NCBI GenBank assembly: GCA_902803345.1
Contig: CADCPV010000170.1
Location: forward strand, 1 to 11,445
Source: an uncultured Eubacteriales bacterium
GTDB taxonomy: Bacteria > Bacillota_A > Clostridia > Lachnospirales > Lachnospiraceae
Direction of reading: 5' to 3'
Length of the DNA: 11,445 nt
Each line of letters starts with the position of its first letter. The stretch's first letter is position 1. Under the pieces are notes generated by a model. The model was not told the origin of the DNA, did no database searches, and was given only the letters and a program-made list of their open reading frames with translations. Both the position numbers and the translations under genes were made by a program. Of the stretch, positions 1 through 6,501 are shown in pieces.

Positions 1-1
1 A

Positions 2-18
2 GAACTCGCCTGCGGGAT
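2..18 (+). repeat. Dispersed 17-bp intergenic repeat, copy 1
   Basis: The sequence GAACTCGCCTGCGGGAT is found here and twice more in the window, near 11213 and 11317. This copy lies just beyond the stop codon of the GH32 gene. It runs into an inverted repeat (CGGGA, 8-nt loop, TCCCG), so the transcript could form a small hairpin. There is no T-tract on either side, so I do not call it an intrinsic terminator. The element may extend left of the window. Confidence 0.7.
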
Positions 19-39
19 CGTATGCTCCCGGCATATTCT

Positions 40-1746
40 TTACTGATTGATCCGAATTCTGACCGCGGTTTTGCTGCGGATTGTAAATGCGGGGCTGGCG
101 TCCCGCGGAGTCAGTTTCGGGACTGAAGTGAGGGCAGTGTCGTTGAGGCTGAATTCCACGCTTGTCGTGTCGCTGATGATGCGAAGCATGTGTTCCGGTC
201 CGCGGCGCGGCAGGAAAACCTCTGTCCGGACGGTATTGCTCCAGGGAAGCGGCGACAAGAAACCGCTGATCCGGACGCCTTCCGGGGAGGCATCGATCAC
301 AAGCCCCGGAAACTCTGCATGGTACGAAGGCTCATCGGATGCCTGAATGGTGATCATCGCGGCGGGAGAGGAGAGTGTTTCTGTCAGAATCAATGGATTT
401 TCGGCACTTTCCGGGTCCGCAGTAAGCGCATATTCAGCGTGGGAGGGAAATGCTTTCCCGAATTCCGAAGCCGGCTTTGCGGCGAGGAAGTATTCTCCGT
501 CAATGTATTTCAGAAACATTTCCTGTGGCGTACCCATGGAGCAGTTGTAAGGCACGCCGGGGATCGGACTCCGGTTCCAGGCCATACGGACGGTCGGCTG
601 TCCTTTCTCCTGCCAGTAAATCTGTGCGGCGTAGCTCTCCGAATCAAAGGAGAGTTTTTTTGCATCCTGAACCGGGAAGAAGCCTTCTTGTTTCATCTCG
701 CCGATCAGGTAGATGTCGCTTGCGCCTGTCAGGACCCAGAGTACCCGGCCATCCGGCGACACCAGCGGATAAAGGTTCGGACATTCGCGGTCCCTCCCGA
801 TCTGAAGTGTCTGAAGCATGGAAAAGTGCAGCAAATCCCGGGTTTCAAAGATTGCAAAGGAGGCATCCCGGTCGCTCAGATGCAGCGGGCAGAGATATCG
901 GTCAAATTCTCTGTCATATACCAGTTTCGGGTCACGGTTTCCAGGCCCGATCTCAGGAATCACCGGGTTTTCAACATATTTAACAAGTGTCTTCCCGCCG
1001 TCTTCCGAGTATGCGAGACACTGCTCGAAATGTGTTCCGGCGCTTGTGTAGTAGAACAGCAGGCGTTTCTGGGGATCGCTTCTCAGGTTGAAAAGCCCGC
1101 TCCGGTTTTCCGGATCCGGGAGCGCGCAGCCTGAATACATCATACCCCGGTCATCCTGAAACAGCGCTTCTTCCTGCTGTTCCCAACAGAGAAGGTCCCG
1201 GCTTATCGCATGGCCCCAGTGCATATTTCCCCATTCCCGGCCGTAGGGATTGTGCTGGAAAAAGAGATGCCAGAGGCCGTCTGCGGTTCGCACGAGCCCA
1301 TTCGGATCATTGATCCAGCCGCACTTTGCTGTAAAGTGCATCAGCGGACGCACAGAATCATCCGGAACCGGTTCCGTTTTATTTGAGAAAATCGGACAGA
1401 AGTTCGGATCACATAGTTCTTCCGGACAGAATTCCTCCTGGCCCAGGTTATCCGGGCAGGCATCCGATATGGAATTCCCTCGGACATAAGCCTGAATTGC
1501 CGCAAGATCCCGATATACCTGCATCGGACCGTGGTGGCCCTCCGATGATGTAAACATCCGAAGCTCCGTCGTTTTTCCCTGAAGGAGCCTGAGATCCGCA
1601 TCATATACACAGTCATTGGCTTTCACATCATATGCCGCAAGGAACCAGTACACAAGTCTGTTCCCGTCGAAAAAGCAGAAATACCGTTCTTTTCCTTGAT
1701 ACCGTACCGGCACCTTCATATACCGCGCATCAATTGTCAGTCTCAT
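40..1746 (-). CDS. GH32 family beta-fructosidase (levanase/inulinase/sucrose hydrolase type)
   Basis: This should be a retaining glycoside hydrolase that removes beta-fructofuranosyl units from sucrose or fructans. All three GH32 signature motifs are present: WINDPNG at residues 144-150 (nucleophile D147), RDP at 271-273 (transition-state Asp 272) and EC at 321-322 (acid/base E321). The five-bladed propeller spans roughly residues 135-430, followed by a beta-sandwich-like C-terminus to 568. No signal peptide is seen, so it is probably cytoplasmic. About 130 extra residues precede the catalytic domain; I do not recognise their fold. They end in a cysteine-rich stretch (C97, C107, C112, C117). 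At 568 aa it is longer than a typical 450-500 aa family member. The ATG follows an AGGAGG site. It lies 42 bp after a DUF2961-like remnant and has no obvious promoter. The exact substrate cannot be told from sequence. Confidence 0.93.
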   Translation of the reverse strand: MRLTIDARYMKVPVRYQGKERYFCFFDGNRLVYWFLAAYDVKANDCVYDADLRLLQGKTTELRMFTSSEGHHGPMQVYRDLAAIQAYVRGNSISDACPDNLGQEEFCPEELCDPNFCPIFSNKTEPVPDDSVRPLMHFTAKCGWINDPNGLVRTADGLWHLFFQHNPYGREWGNMHWGHAISRDLLCWEQQEEALFQDDRGMMYSGCALPDPENRSGLFNLRSDPQKRLLFYYTSAGTHFEQCLAYSEDGGKTLVKYVENPVIPEIGPGNRDPKLVYDREFDRYLCPLHLSDRDASFAIFETRDLLHFSMLQTLQIGRDRECPNLYPLVSPDGRVLWVLTGASDIYLIGEMKQEGFFPVQDAKKLSFDSESYAAQIYWQEKGQPTVRMAWNRSPIPGVPYNCSMGTPQEMFLKYIDGEYFLAAKPASEFGKAFPSHAEYALTADPESAENPLILTETLSSPAAMITIQASDEPSYHAEFPGLVIDASPEGVRISGFLSPLPWSNTVRTEVFLPRRGPEHMLRIISDTTSVEFSLNDTALTSVPKLTPRDASPAFTIRSKTAVRIRINQ

Positions 1747-1788
1747 AGTGCCTCCTGAAAAAGCATCGTCATTCTCAGCAATATTGCC

Positions 1789-1971
1789 TTATTTCATCAC
1801 CAGTTCCCGATCCGAAGGAAGCCCGAAGGGCAGCCTGTCCGGGTGGTCCAGGTACCAATACGCGACGGTCGTATAGTCGTCGTAGCGCGGTCCGCCGTTT
1901 CTTGATCCGGTCGGGTTTTCCGCCGTAAAGCAGAAGGAGGAGCGGTTCTTCAGGTTCCATAATTCTGTCAT
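1789..1971 (-). pseudogene. Internally deleted remnant of a DUF2961/GH172-type glycosidase
   Basis: This 60-codon ORF has a good GGAGG ribosome site and reads as two ends of one larger protein. Residues 1-27 include FTAENPTGSRNGG, which resembles the ENxTGxxGxG start of DUF2961 proteins. Residues 29-60 include RYDDYTTVAYWYLDHP and FGLPSDREL, which resemble the conserved C-terminal end of the same family (DDxxSVAYWYQxEPH). Intact members are about 350 aa or more, so nearly all of the catalytic domain would be missing while the frame is kept. DUF2961 underlies family GH172, which includes difructose dianhydride I synthase/hydrolase; that fits the neighbouring GH32 fructosidase. The match comes from memory of family motifs, not from a search. 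Alternatives are a genuine small protein of unknown role or an assembly collapse. Confidence 0.6.
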
Positions 1972-1983
1972 AAAAACCTCCGA

Positions 1984-2017
1984 AAGAAAAACCGCCGCGG
2001 TTTCGTCCGCGGCGGTT
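1984..2017 (-). terminator. Rho-independent terminator of the lipoprotein gene
   Basis: A perfect 11-bp stem (AACCGCCGCGG / CCGCGGCGGTT) with a 6-nt loop occupies 1990-2017. It is followed on the minus strand by a TTTTCTTT run. It starts 12 bp after the lipoprotein stop codon. The T-run ends only 2 bp before the ribosome site (1977-1981) of the downstream remnant ORF, so there is no room for a promoter between them. Confidence 0.9.
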
Positions 2018-2029
2018 CAGGTAATCTGT

Positions 2030-3529
2030 TTATTTCACTGTTACGCTTGTTACATGCGGGTTGATGCCGTTGTACCAGTACAGGAAACCTTCTACGTCGA
2101 TCACATCGCCGACCTTCAGGTTTTCAACTGCCTTGTAAACATCGGTATCTTCGTTGCAGAGATAGTACTCTACGCAGAATTCGTAGGTCTCGCCGTCTTT
2201 GCTGACCTTGAAATACAGATCATCGGTCTTCTGGTCTGCATCCTTGTAAGCAAAGGCCGCGCCGTCGCCGTAATCTTCAACCGTGACATCACTGAACTTC
2301 ACAAGCTGGTTCTGGTAGTTGACGATCTCATCGGTGCCTAAAGCGTCGGTAATGTCCAGCGCCTCAGCGACGAAGGTGTCGCCGTCATCGATGATTTCAA
2401 AGGTTGCGTCTGCAACTTCGATTTCGCCGCCCCATTCAGCTTTGTAGCCCTTGACCAGGATCTTGATGCCGGGAACGAGCTTGTTGTAGTCTTCCTCGGA
2501 GCAGGCTGCGCCGTACAGGAAGTAGCCGCCGTCACGGTCCTGCGTATAGATGGAAGCGGAATCCTGCCACCAGGACTGAGCAGCCTGGAAATAGGTCTCA
2601 ATGGTGACTTCGGAATCGGTTTCGGCAGCCATGTAATCCGCATAGCTCATGATCTCGCCGGCTTCCGAAGCTTCACTGTGGGGCTTGACCGAAACGACGT
2701 GCGGGTTCGGTCCGTTGTACCAGTACAGGAATGCTTCAATGTCAATGACGTCGCCGACCTGAAGCGCTTCGACTGCCTTATAAACATCGGTTTCTTCATT
2801 GCAGAGATAATACTCTACACAGAAATCATAGCTCTTGCCGTCTTTATTGACTTTGAAATACAGGTCGTCGGTCTTTTCTTCCGCATTCTTGTAAGCGAAA
2901 GCCGCACCCTCGCCGTAGTCCTCAACGGTTACGCCGTTAAAAGCAACCAGACGGTTCTGGTAAACGATAAGATCCTCGCTGCCGAGAAGATTGGTTACAT
3001 CCGTTGCAGAAGCGATGAAGGTATCGCCGTCGTCCATGATTTCAAAGTGCGAATCAACGATTTCGACTTCGCCGGACCATTCGGACTTGTAGCCGTTCAC
3101 GAGAAGCTTCACGCCGGGAACGAGTTTAGCATAATCTTCCTCGGAGCAGGCAGCTTCGTACAGGAAGTACGCGCCGTCTTCATCCTGCAGATAGATGGTC
3201 GCTTTGTTGTCCCACCAGGACTGAGCAGCCTGGAAATAGCCCACGATCGTCACTTCCGTATCAAGATCTGCAGCAGCGTAATCCGCGTAGCTCATCACAT
3301 CTAAACCGGATTCGTCGGAAGCTTCTTCCGTCTCTTCGATTTCCGTCTCAGTAGCCTCTGTCTCAGCGGCTTCCGTCTCGGTTTCCTTTTCTGTTGTTGT
3401 CGTTGTGGTGGCTTCTTCCTTCGTCGTCTCCGGTGCAGCTGTCGTGGTTTCTTCCTGCTTCTTCGTGCAGGCTGCAAGTGACAGCACCATCAGGGATGCA
3501 AGGAGCACCGCAAGTAATTTCTTTACCAT
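2030..3529 (-). CDS. Secreted lipoprotein with two tandem ~207-residue OB-fold-like repeats
   Basis: The predicted product is a 499-aa surface lipoprotein of unknown function. Residues 1-21 are a classic lipoprotein signal peptide ending in LSLAAC (lipidated C21). Residues 22-75 form a Thr/Glu-rich acidic linker. Two homologous repeats follow at about 78-284 and 293-499, each beginning MSYADY and containing FQAAQSWW, ACSEEDY, LVPG, DYGEGAAFAYK (D in copy 2), DLYFKV, YYLCNE and FLYWYNG. Beta-rich segments such as IYLQDEDGAYFLY and KVGDVIDVEGFLYWYNG suggest OB-fold-like domains, perhaps two per repeat; this is inference. I chose the start at 3529 because GAGGAGG precedes it and the signal peptide begins there. 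The reading frame stays open to 3628, but that part is translated MITE-like DNA. A terminator follows the stop. A binding role at the cell surface is plausible but unproven. Confidence 0.85.
   Translation of the reverse strand: MVKKLLAVLLASLMVLSLAACTKKQEETTTAAPETTKEEATTTTTTEKETETEAAETEATETEIEETEEASDESGLDVMSYADYAAADLDTEVTIVGYFQAAQSWWDNKATIYLQDEDGAYFLYEAACSEEDYAKLVPGVKLLVNGYKSEWSGEVEIVDSHFEIMDDGDTFIASATDVTNLLGSEDLIVYQNRLVAFNGVTVEDYGEGAAFAYKNAEEKTDDLYFKVNKDGKSYDFCVEYYLCNEETDVYKAVEALQVGDVIDIEAFLYWYNGPNPHVVSVKPHSEASEAGEIMSYADYMAAETDSEVTIETYFQAAQSWWQDSASIYTQDRDGGYFLYGAACSEEDYNKLVPGIKILVKGYKAEWGGEIEVADATFEIIDDGDTFVAEALDITDALGTDEIVNYQNQLVKFSDVTVEDYGDGAAFAYKDADQKTDDLYFKVSKDGETYEFCVEYYLCNEDTDVYKAVENLKVGDVIDVEGFLYWYNGINPHVTSVTVK
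2033..2653 (-). repeat. Internal tandem repeat of the lipoprotein, second (C-terminal) copy
   Basis: This encodes residues 293-499 of the lipoprotein. It aligns almost without gaps to the copy at 2678-3298, with an offset of 215 codons. Long blocks are identical in protein, for example YFQAAQSWW, AACSEEDY, GAAFAYK and CVEYYLCNE. Confidence 0.9.
2678..3298 (-). repeat. Internal tandem repeat of the lipoprotein, first (N-terminal) copy
   Basis: This encodes residues 78-284, the partner of the copy at 2033-2653. A short Ser/Glu/Ala linker (HSEASEAGE) separates the two. The near-complete conservation of length and of the Trp and Cys positions points to duplication of a whole structural unit. Confidence 0.9.
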
Positions 3530-3556
3530 GTTTTTCCTCCTCATTATGAAATGTGG

Positions 3557-3710
3557 GCAACTATTCAGCACCCCATTCGAAAAACCAAATGCTGCGTATT
3601 TGCCGCTTCGCAGTGCCGTTTTTCTCATGTGGTTACGTCGCCAGATTCAAAAAATCCGGTTTTCATGCAGGCATGAACCGTATTTTTCGCACCTGGCTCT
3701 GAATAGTTAC
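3557..3710. repeat. MITE-like element with terminal inverted repeats in the lipoprotein leader
   Basis: The ends are AACTATTCAG (3559-3568) and CTGAATAGTT (3699-3708), a perfect 10-bp inverted repeat. It extends to 12 bp with one mismatch. Further in, both ends share CGAAAAA at the same distance from the terminus, so the inverted similarity runs about 26 bp. The centre holds another palindrome (TTCATGC AG GCATGAA, 3662-3677). The element has no coding capacity and no target-site duplication that I can see. It lies between the lipoprotein promoter and its ribosome site, so it would be transcribed as a folded leader. It fills much of the gene-free stretch 3530-3953. Confidence 0.6.
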
Positions 3711-3766
3711 AAATTCCCCTCTGCGGGCATGCAAAACACAGCCGGATTCACAAACCCGCACGCTAT

Positions 3767-3794
3767 ATTATAACGGTTTTTCCCGCAAAATCAA
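3767..3794 (-). promoter_or_regulatory. Sigma-A-type promoter of the lipoprotein gene
   Basis: On the minus strand, TTGATT (3794-3789) is followed after 16 bp by TATAAT (3772-3767). Transcription would start near 3760, giving a leader of about 230 nt. An inverted repeat (TTTTCCCGC at 3778-3786 and GCGGAAAA at 3795-3802) brackets the -35 box and could be a protein-binding site. Confidence 0.65.
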
Positions 3795-3861
3795 GCGGAA
3801 AATCAGATTTTATCAGGGTTTCACAGGAAATTCACGGATCCCGGAGAATTCGTTTTTCATC

Positions 3862-3890
3862 TTGCACTTTTCGGGAATAGTCTGTACAAT
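3862..3890 (+). promoter_or_regulatory. Sigma-A-type promoter of the radical SAM gene
   Basis: TTGCAC (3862-3867) and TACAAT (3885-3890) are separated by 17 bp. The predicted start near 3897 would leave a leader of about 57 nt before the preferred start codon. It is divergent from the lipoprotein promoter. Between 3803 and 3861 I see nothing recognisable. Confidence 0.7.
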
Positions 3891-3953
3891 ACAGAACAGG
3901 CGGTTGAAGGTTTCGAGACCGCGAAGAACATGGGAAACGGAGACGACTGCGGC

Positions 3954-4835
3954 ATGCACTTTGTCGATGCAAAAGGAATCCTCACCGGGAGCGGCGGCCA
4001 TTACGGGATGAATATTTACCGGGGCTGCTCGCACGGCTGTATCTACTGCGACAGCCGGAGCAGATGCTATCAGTTTACGCACCCTTTTGAGAATATTGAG
4101 GTGAAGCAGAACGCGCCGGAACTTTTAGAGCAGGCGCTGAAATCAAAACGGAAAAAGTGCATGATTTCGACCGGCTCGATGTCTGATCCGTACATGCACT
4201 GCGAGGAAAAGCTGCGGCTGACAAGAAGATGCCTCGAGATCATCCTGCAGTACGGCTTCGGCGCGGCTGTCCAGACCAAATCCGACCGGATCCTGCAGGA
4301 TATCGACCTTCTTTCGGCGATAAACCGGGAAACAAAGTGCGTGGTCCAGATGACGCTGACCACATACGACGATGAACTCTGCAGCATTCTGGAGCCAAAC
4401 GTCTGCAATACGAAACGGCGCATCGAGGTGCTCGAAGAAATGCAGAAGCGCGGGATTCCGACCATTGTCTGGCTCACGCCGATCCTGCCGTTTCTGAACG
4501 ATACGGAGGAAAATATCCGTACGATTTTAGAGGAATGTGCCCGCGTCGGCGTGAAGGGCGTGATTGATTTCGGCATGGGGCTGACGCTTCGGGAAGGAGA
4601 CCGCGAATACTATTATGCCGCGCTCGACCGGCATTTCCCGGGCATGAAGGAGAAATACATCAAACGCTATGGAAATGCCTATGAAGTTCCGAGCCCGAAT
4701 GCCGGAAAACTCATGGCAATCCTCCGGGAGATCTGTGAAAAGCATAACATGCTCTCAACGCCGGACGAATGTTTCTCCTATATGCAGGAGTTTCCCGAAA
4801 AATACAAACAAATGAGTCTGTTTGATCTGGAATGA
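3954..4835 (+). CDS. SPL-family radical SAM protein
   Basis: This is a radical S-adenosylmethionine enzyme of the spore photoproduct lyase-like (SplB/Rv2578c-related) group; its substrate is unknown. The 4Fe-4S cluster motif CX3CX2C is visible as CSHGCIYC (C25, C29, C32) after the typical MNIYRG lead-in. Other family-like features are the TGSMSDPY stretch near residue 75, QTKSD, and a TIM-barrel-like alternation through about residue 240. The chain is 293 aa. I prefer the ATG at 3954 because relatives usually begin MHxxxAKxIL and a GGAG lies 11 nt upstream. An in-frame ATG at 3930 would add eight residues but lacks a close ribosome site. The C-terminus is YKQMSLFDLE, which resembles the bacterial sliding-clamp-binding motif QL[SD]LF. 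It is monocistronic, with its own promoter and terminator. Confidence 0.88.
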   Translation: MHFVDAKGILTGSGGHYGMNIYRGCSHGCIYCDSRSRCYQFTHPFENIEVKQNAPELLEQALKSKRKKCMISTGSMSDPYMHCEEKLRLTRRCLEIILQYGFGAAVQTKSDRILQDIDLLSAINRETKCVVQMTLTTYDDELCSILEPNVCNTKRRIEVLEEMQKRGIPTIVWLTPILPFLNDTEENIRTILEECARVGVKGVIDFGMGLTLREGDREYYYAALDRHFPGMKEKYIKRYGNAYEVPSPNAGKLMAILREICEKHNMLSTPDECFSYMQEFPEKYKQMSLFDLE

Positions 4836-4863
4836 AAAAACCGCCGCATCTGCGGCGGTTTTT
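4836..4863. terminator. Bidirectional terminator between convergent transcripts
   Basis: AAAAA, then CCGCCGC, loop ATCT, GCGGCGG and TTTTT form a symmetric hairpin. It starts immediately after the TGA of the radical SAM gene and lies 15 bp beyond the stop of the binding-protein gene. A-runs and T-runs on both sides let it act on both strands. Confidence 0.92.
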
Positions 4864-4878
4864 CAGCAGGCAAAGCCT

Positions 4879-6501
4879 TTACTTTTTATATTTGCCTCTC
4901 AAAAACTGAATGAGGTAGTATCCGCCGATCAGTACCCAGGCGGCACCGAGAATCGCAAGAAGCATGATCGCGGTCTTCGGGAGGCGGCCAAGGGGCTTCC
5001 GGACAGGCGTACCGTTCTCATCCGACTTTACGATCTGGTCAAGATGGTAGAGCGAGGTGACTTCGCTGTAGAGATTCTCGATATAGGCGTCGTCGACGGT
5101 CTTCTTTCTGCGGACAGACTTTGTGACGTCTTCGATCAGTGCGCCTGCCGCGTCACGAAGGGAAGCGGAGCCGTTGAAGACCGGCGTCACGAAGGTGTTT
5201 TCCGTGTTCGCCATCAGAAGCTTCGAGGCCTTGATTTTCACTTCATAATGCTCGTCGTTGTCCTCACCCATCCGCGACAGATACTCCTGGTAAGCCGGAG
5301 TTTCCTGTGCTTTTGTCGTAACCGGCAGATAACCTTCTGTTTCGGAGTAGGCGATCTGTACGTCGTTTGACAAAAGGTACTGCGCAAAGAGCCAGGAGGC
5401 CAGCACTTCCTGCGAGTTTTCTTTGTTGAACACACAGACCGAAGGACCCTGGGAGATCATTTTCGGATTCTCGGGGTCGAACTGCGGAATCGGCAGCACC
5501 TCGGTTTCAAACTCGACCAGCGAGTCCTCGGCGATATCCAGAAGCGGCGCGTTCGTACCCATCCAGGTCGCGCCGGCCGTGGAGTCGACTGCGAAAATGC
5601 ACTGGCCCGCGTTCAGGAAATTGGCAGGATAGCTGGAGATCTTGAAGGTCGAGAAAGCGCCGGTTTTCGCGTGCTCTGCAATCGTAAAGAGGTCCTGCTT
5701 CGTGGTGTCGTTGAAGATCAGGATATCGCCCGCATCCGTCGAGTAATCCGCGCCCTGCTGTTTCAGCATCTGGATCATCATGTTGTCGGTGGACTTGTAG
5801 ATGAAGGGGATCATGACCTTCTGGCCGTTCACGGCAAAGGTTCCGTCCGCGTTCTTCTTCATCGCGGCTTCGGATACTTCCCAGACAAAGTCCCAGGTCA
5901 GGACCTCGGGAAGCTCATAGCCCAGCGCCTCGACATAGGTTTTATTGACATAGCAGGCTTCCGTCGATCGCATGTAGGGAAGCGCGTAGTAGTAGCCGCG
6001 GAAAGCGCATTCCGACAGGAACTGCGGAACGATCTGGTCCTGCCCGGGACCGTCGAAGCGGAGCGAAGTTCCCGCAAGGCCGTACTTTTTGTCGGACATG
6101 AGGTCATCGAGGGGGACGACGACATTCTGGCCCGTCAGGTATGTCGCGATGTGGTCGGGGTAGGTGATGCAGACATTCGGCGTCGTGCCGGTCTGGATGT
6201 TGGTGATGACGTCGTTGTAGATCTTGCCGTAGTCCGTGTACAGACGCATATTGACCGTGATGTTGGGATACAGCTTCTGGAAATCGTAAATCGCCTTGTC
6301 GTAAATCGCGGTCTGCGTTTTATTGGTGTCGTTTTTCGCCCAGAAGGTGATTTCATAGCGTGTCTCGGTGTCGAATTCCGCCGGAACTTCAAAGGCTGTC
6401 CGCTTTGTCGAACCATGACAGGACGTGAAGACGGAAAGTGAAGACAGGATCAGAATCAGCACAAGAAGCCGCGCCGAAGCCCGCAATACAGTCTTTTTCA
6501 T
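4879..6501 (-). CDS. ABC transporter solute-binding lipoprotein (family 1, carbohydrate type) with C-terminal membrane helix
   Basis: This is the extracellular ligand-binding component of the ABC importer encoded just upstream. Residues 1-28 form a signal peptide with a weak lipobox (VFTSC, C28). The body resembles family 1 sugar-binding proteins: YEITFWAKND near the start, FQKLYPNITV, GTTPNVCITYPD, a YALPYMRSTEACYVNK segment, TWDFVWEVSEAA, and a WLFAQYLLS region before the C-terminal lobe. At 540 aa it is longer than the usual 420-450. The extra length includes a hydrophobic helix at about 510-534 followed by RGKYKK, consistent with a transmembrane anchor and a cytoplasmic basic tail. The ATG overlaps the permease stop by 4 bp (ATGA) and has an AGGAGG site. 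It is the last gene of the operon, whereas many such operons place it first. The ligand cannot be inferred. Confidence 0.9.
   Translation of the reverse strand: MKKTVLRASARLLVLILILSSLSVFTSCHGSTKRTAFEVPAEFDTETRYEITFWAKNDTNKTQTAIYDKAIYDFQKLYPNITVNMRLYTDYGKIYNDVITNIQTGTTPNVCITYPDHIATYLTGQNVVVPLDDLMSDKKYGLAGTSLRFDGPGQDQIVPQFLSECAFRGYYYALPYMRSTEACYVNKTYVEALGYELPEVLTWDFVWEVSEAAMKKNADGTFAVNGQKVMIPFIYKSTDNMMIQMLKQQGADYSTDAGDILIFNDTTKQDLFTIAEHAKTGAFSTFKISSYPANFLNAGQCIFAVDSTAGATWMGTNAPLLDIAEDSLVEFETEVLPIPQFDPENPKMISQGPSVCVFNKENSQEVLASWLFAQYLLSNDVQIAYSETEGYLPVTTKAQETPAYQEYLSRMGEDNDEHYEVKIKASKLLMANTENTFVTPVFNGSASLRDAAGALIEDVTKSVRRKKTVDDAYIENLYSEVTSLYHLDQIVKSDENGTPVRKPLGRLPKTAIMLLAILGAAWVLIGGYYLIQFLRGKYKK

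Noticed and set aside
1..42. Terminator after the GH32 gene
   Set aside because: A small hairpin is possible (CGGGA/TCCCG), but there is no T-run on the minus strand within the window, so it cannot be supported.
190..1134. A 314-codon open frame on the plus strand opposite the GH32 gene
   Set aside because: It lies entirely antisense to a gene with intact catalytic motifs, has no ribosome site and shows no recognisable domain. It is a shadow frame of GC-biased codons.
2678..3304. Plus-strand open frame of about 208 codons opposite the lipoprotein repeat
   Set aside because: It mirrors the repeat-encoding strand, and a similar shadow frame appears opposite the other repeat copy. There is no ribosome site or promoter.
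3530..3628. N-terminal extension of the lipoprotein frame by 33 codons
   Set aside because: The extension covers the inverted-repeat element and would hide the lipoprotein signal peptide. The start at 3529 has a strong ribosome site.
5671..6441. Plus-strand open frame of 256 codons opposite the binding-protein gene
   Set aside because: The minus-strand product has clear family features, operon linkage and a ribosome site. The antisense product has none.
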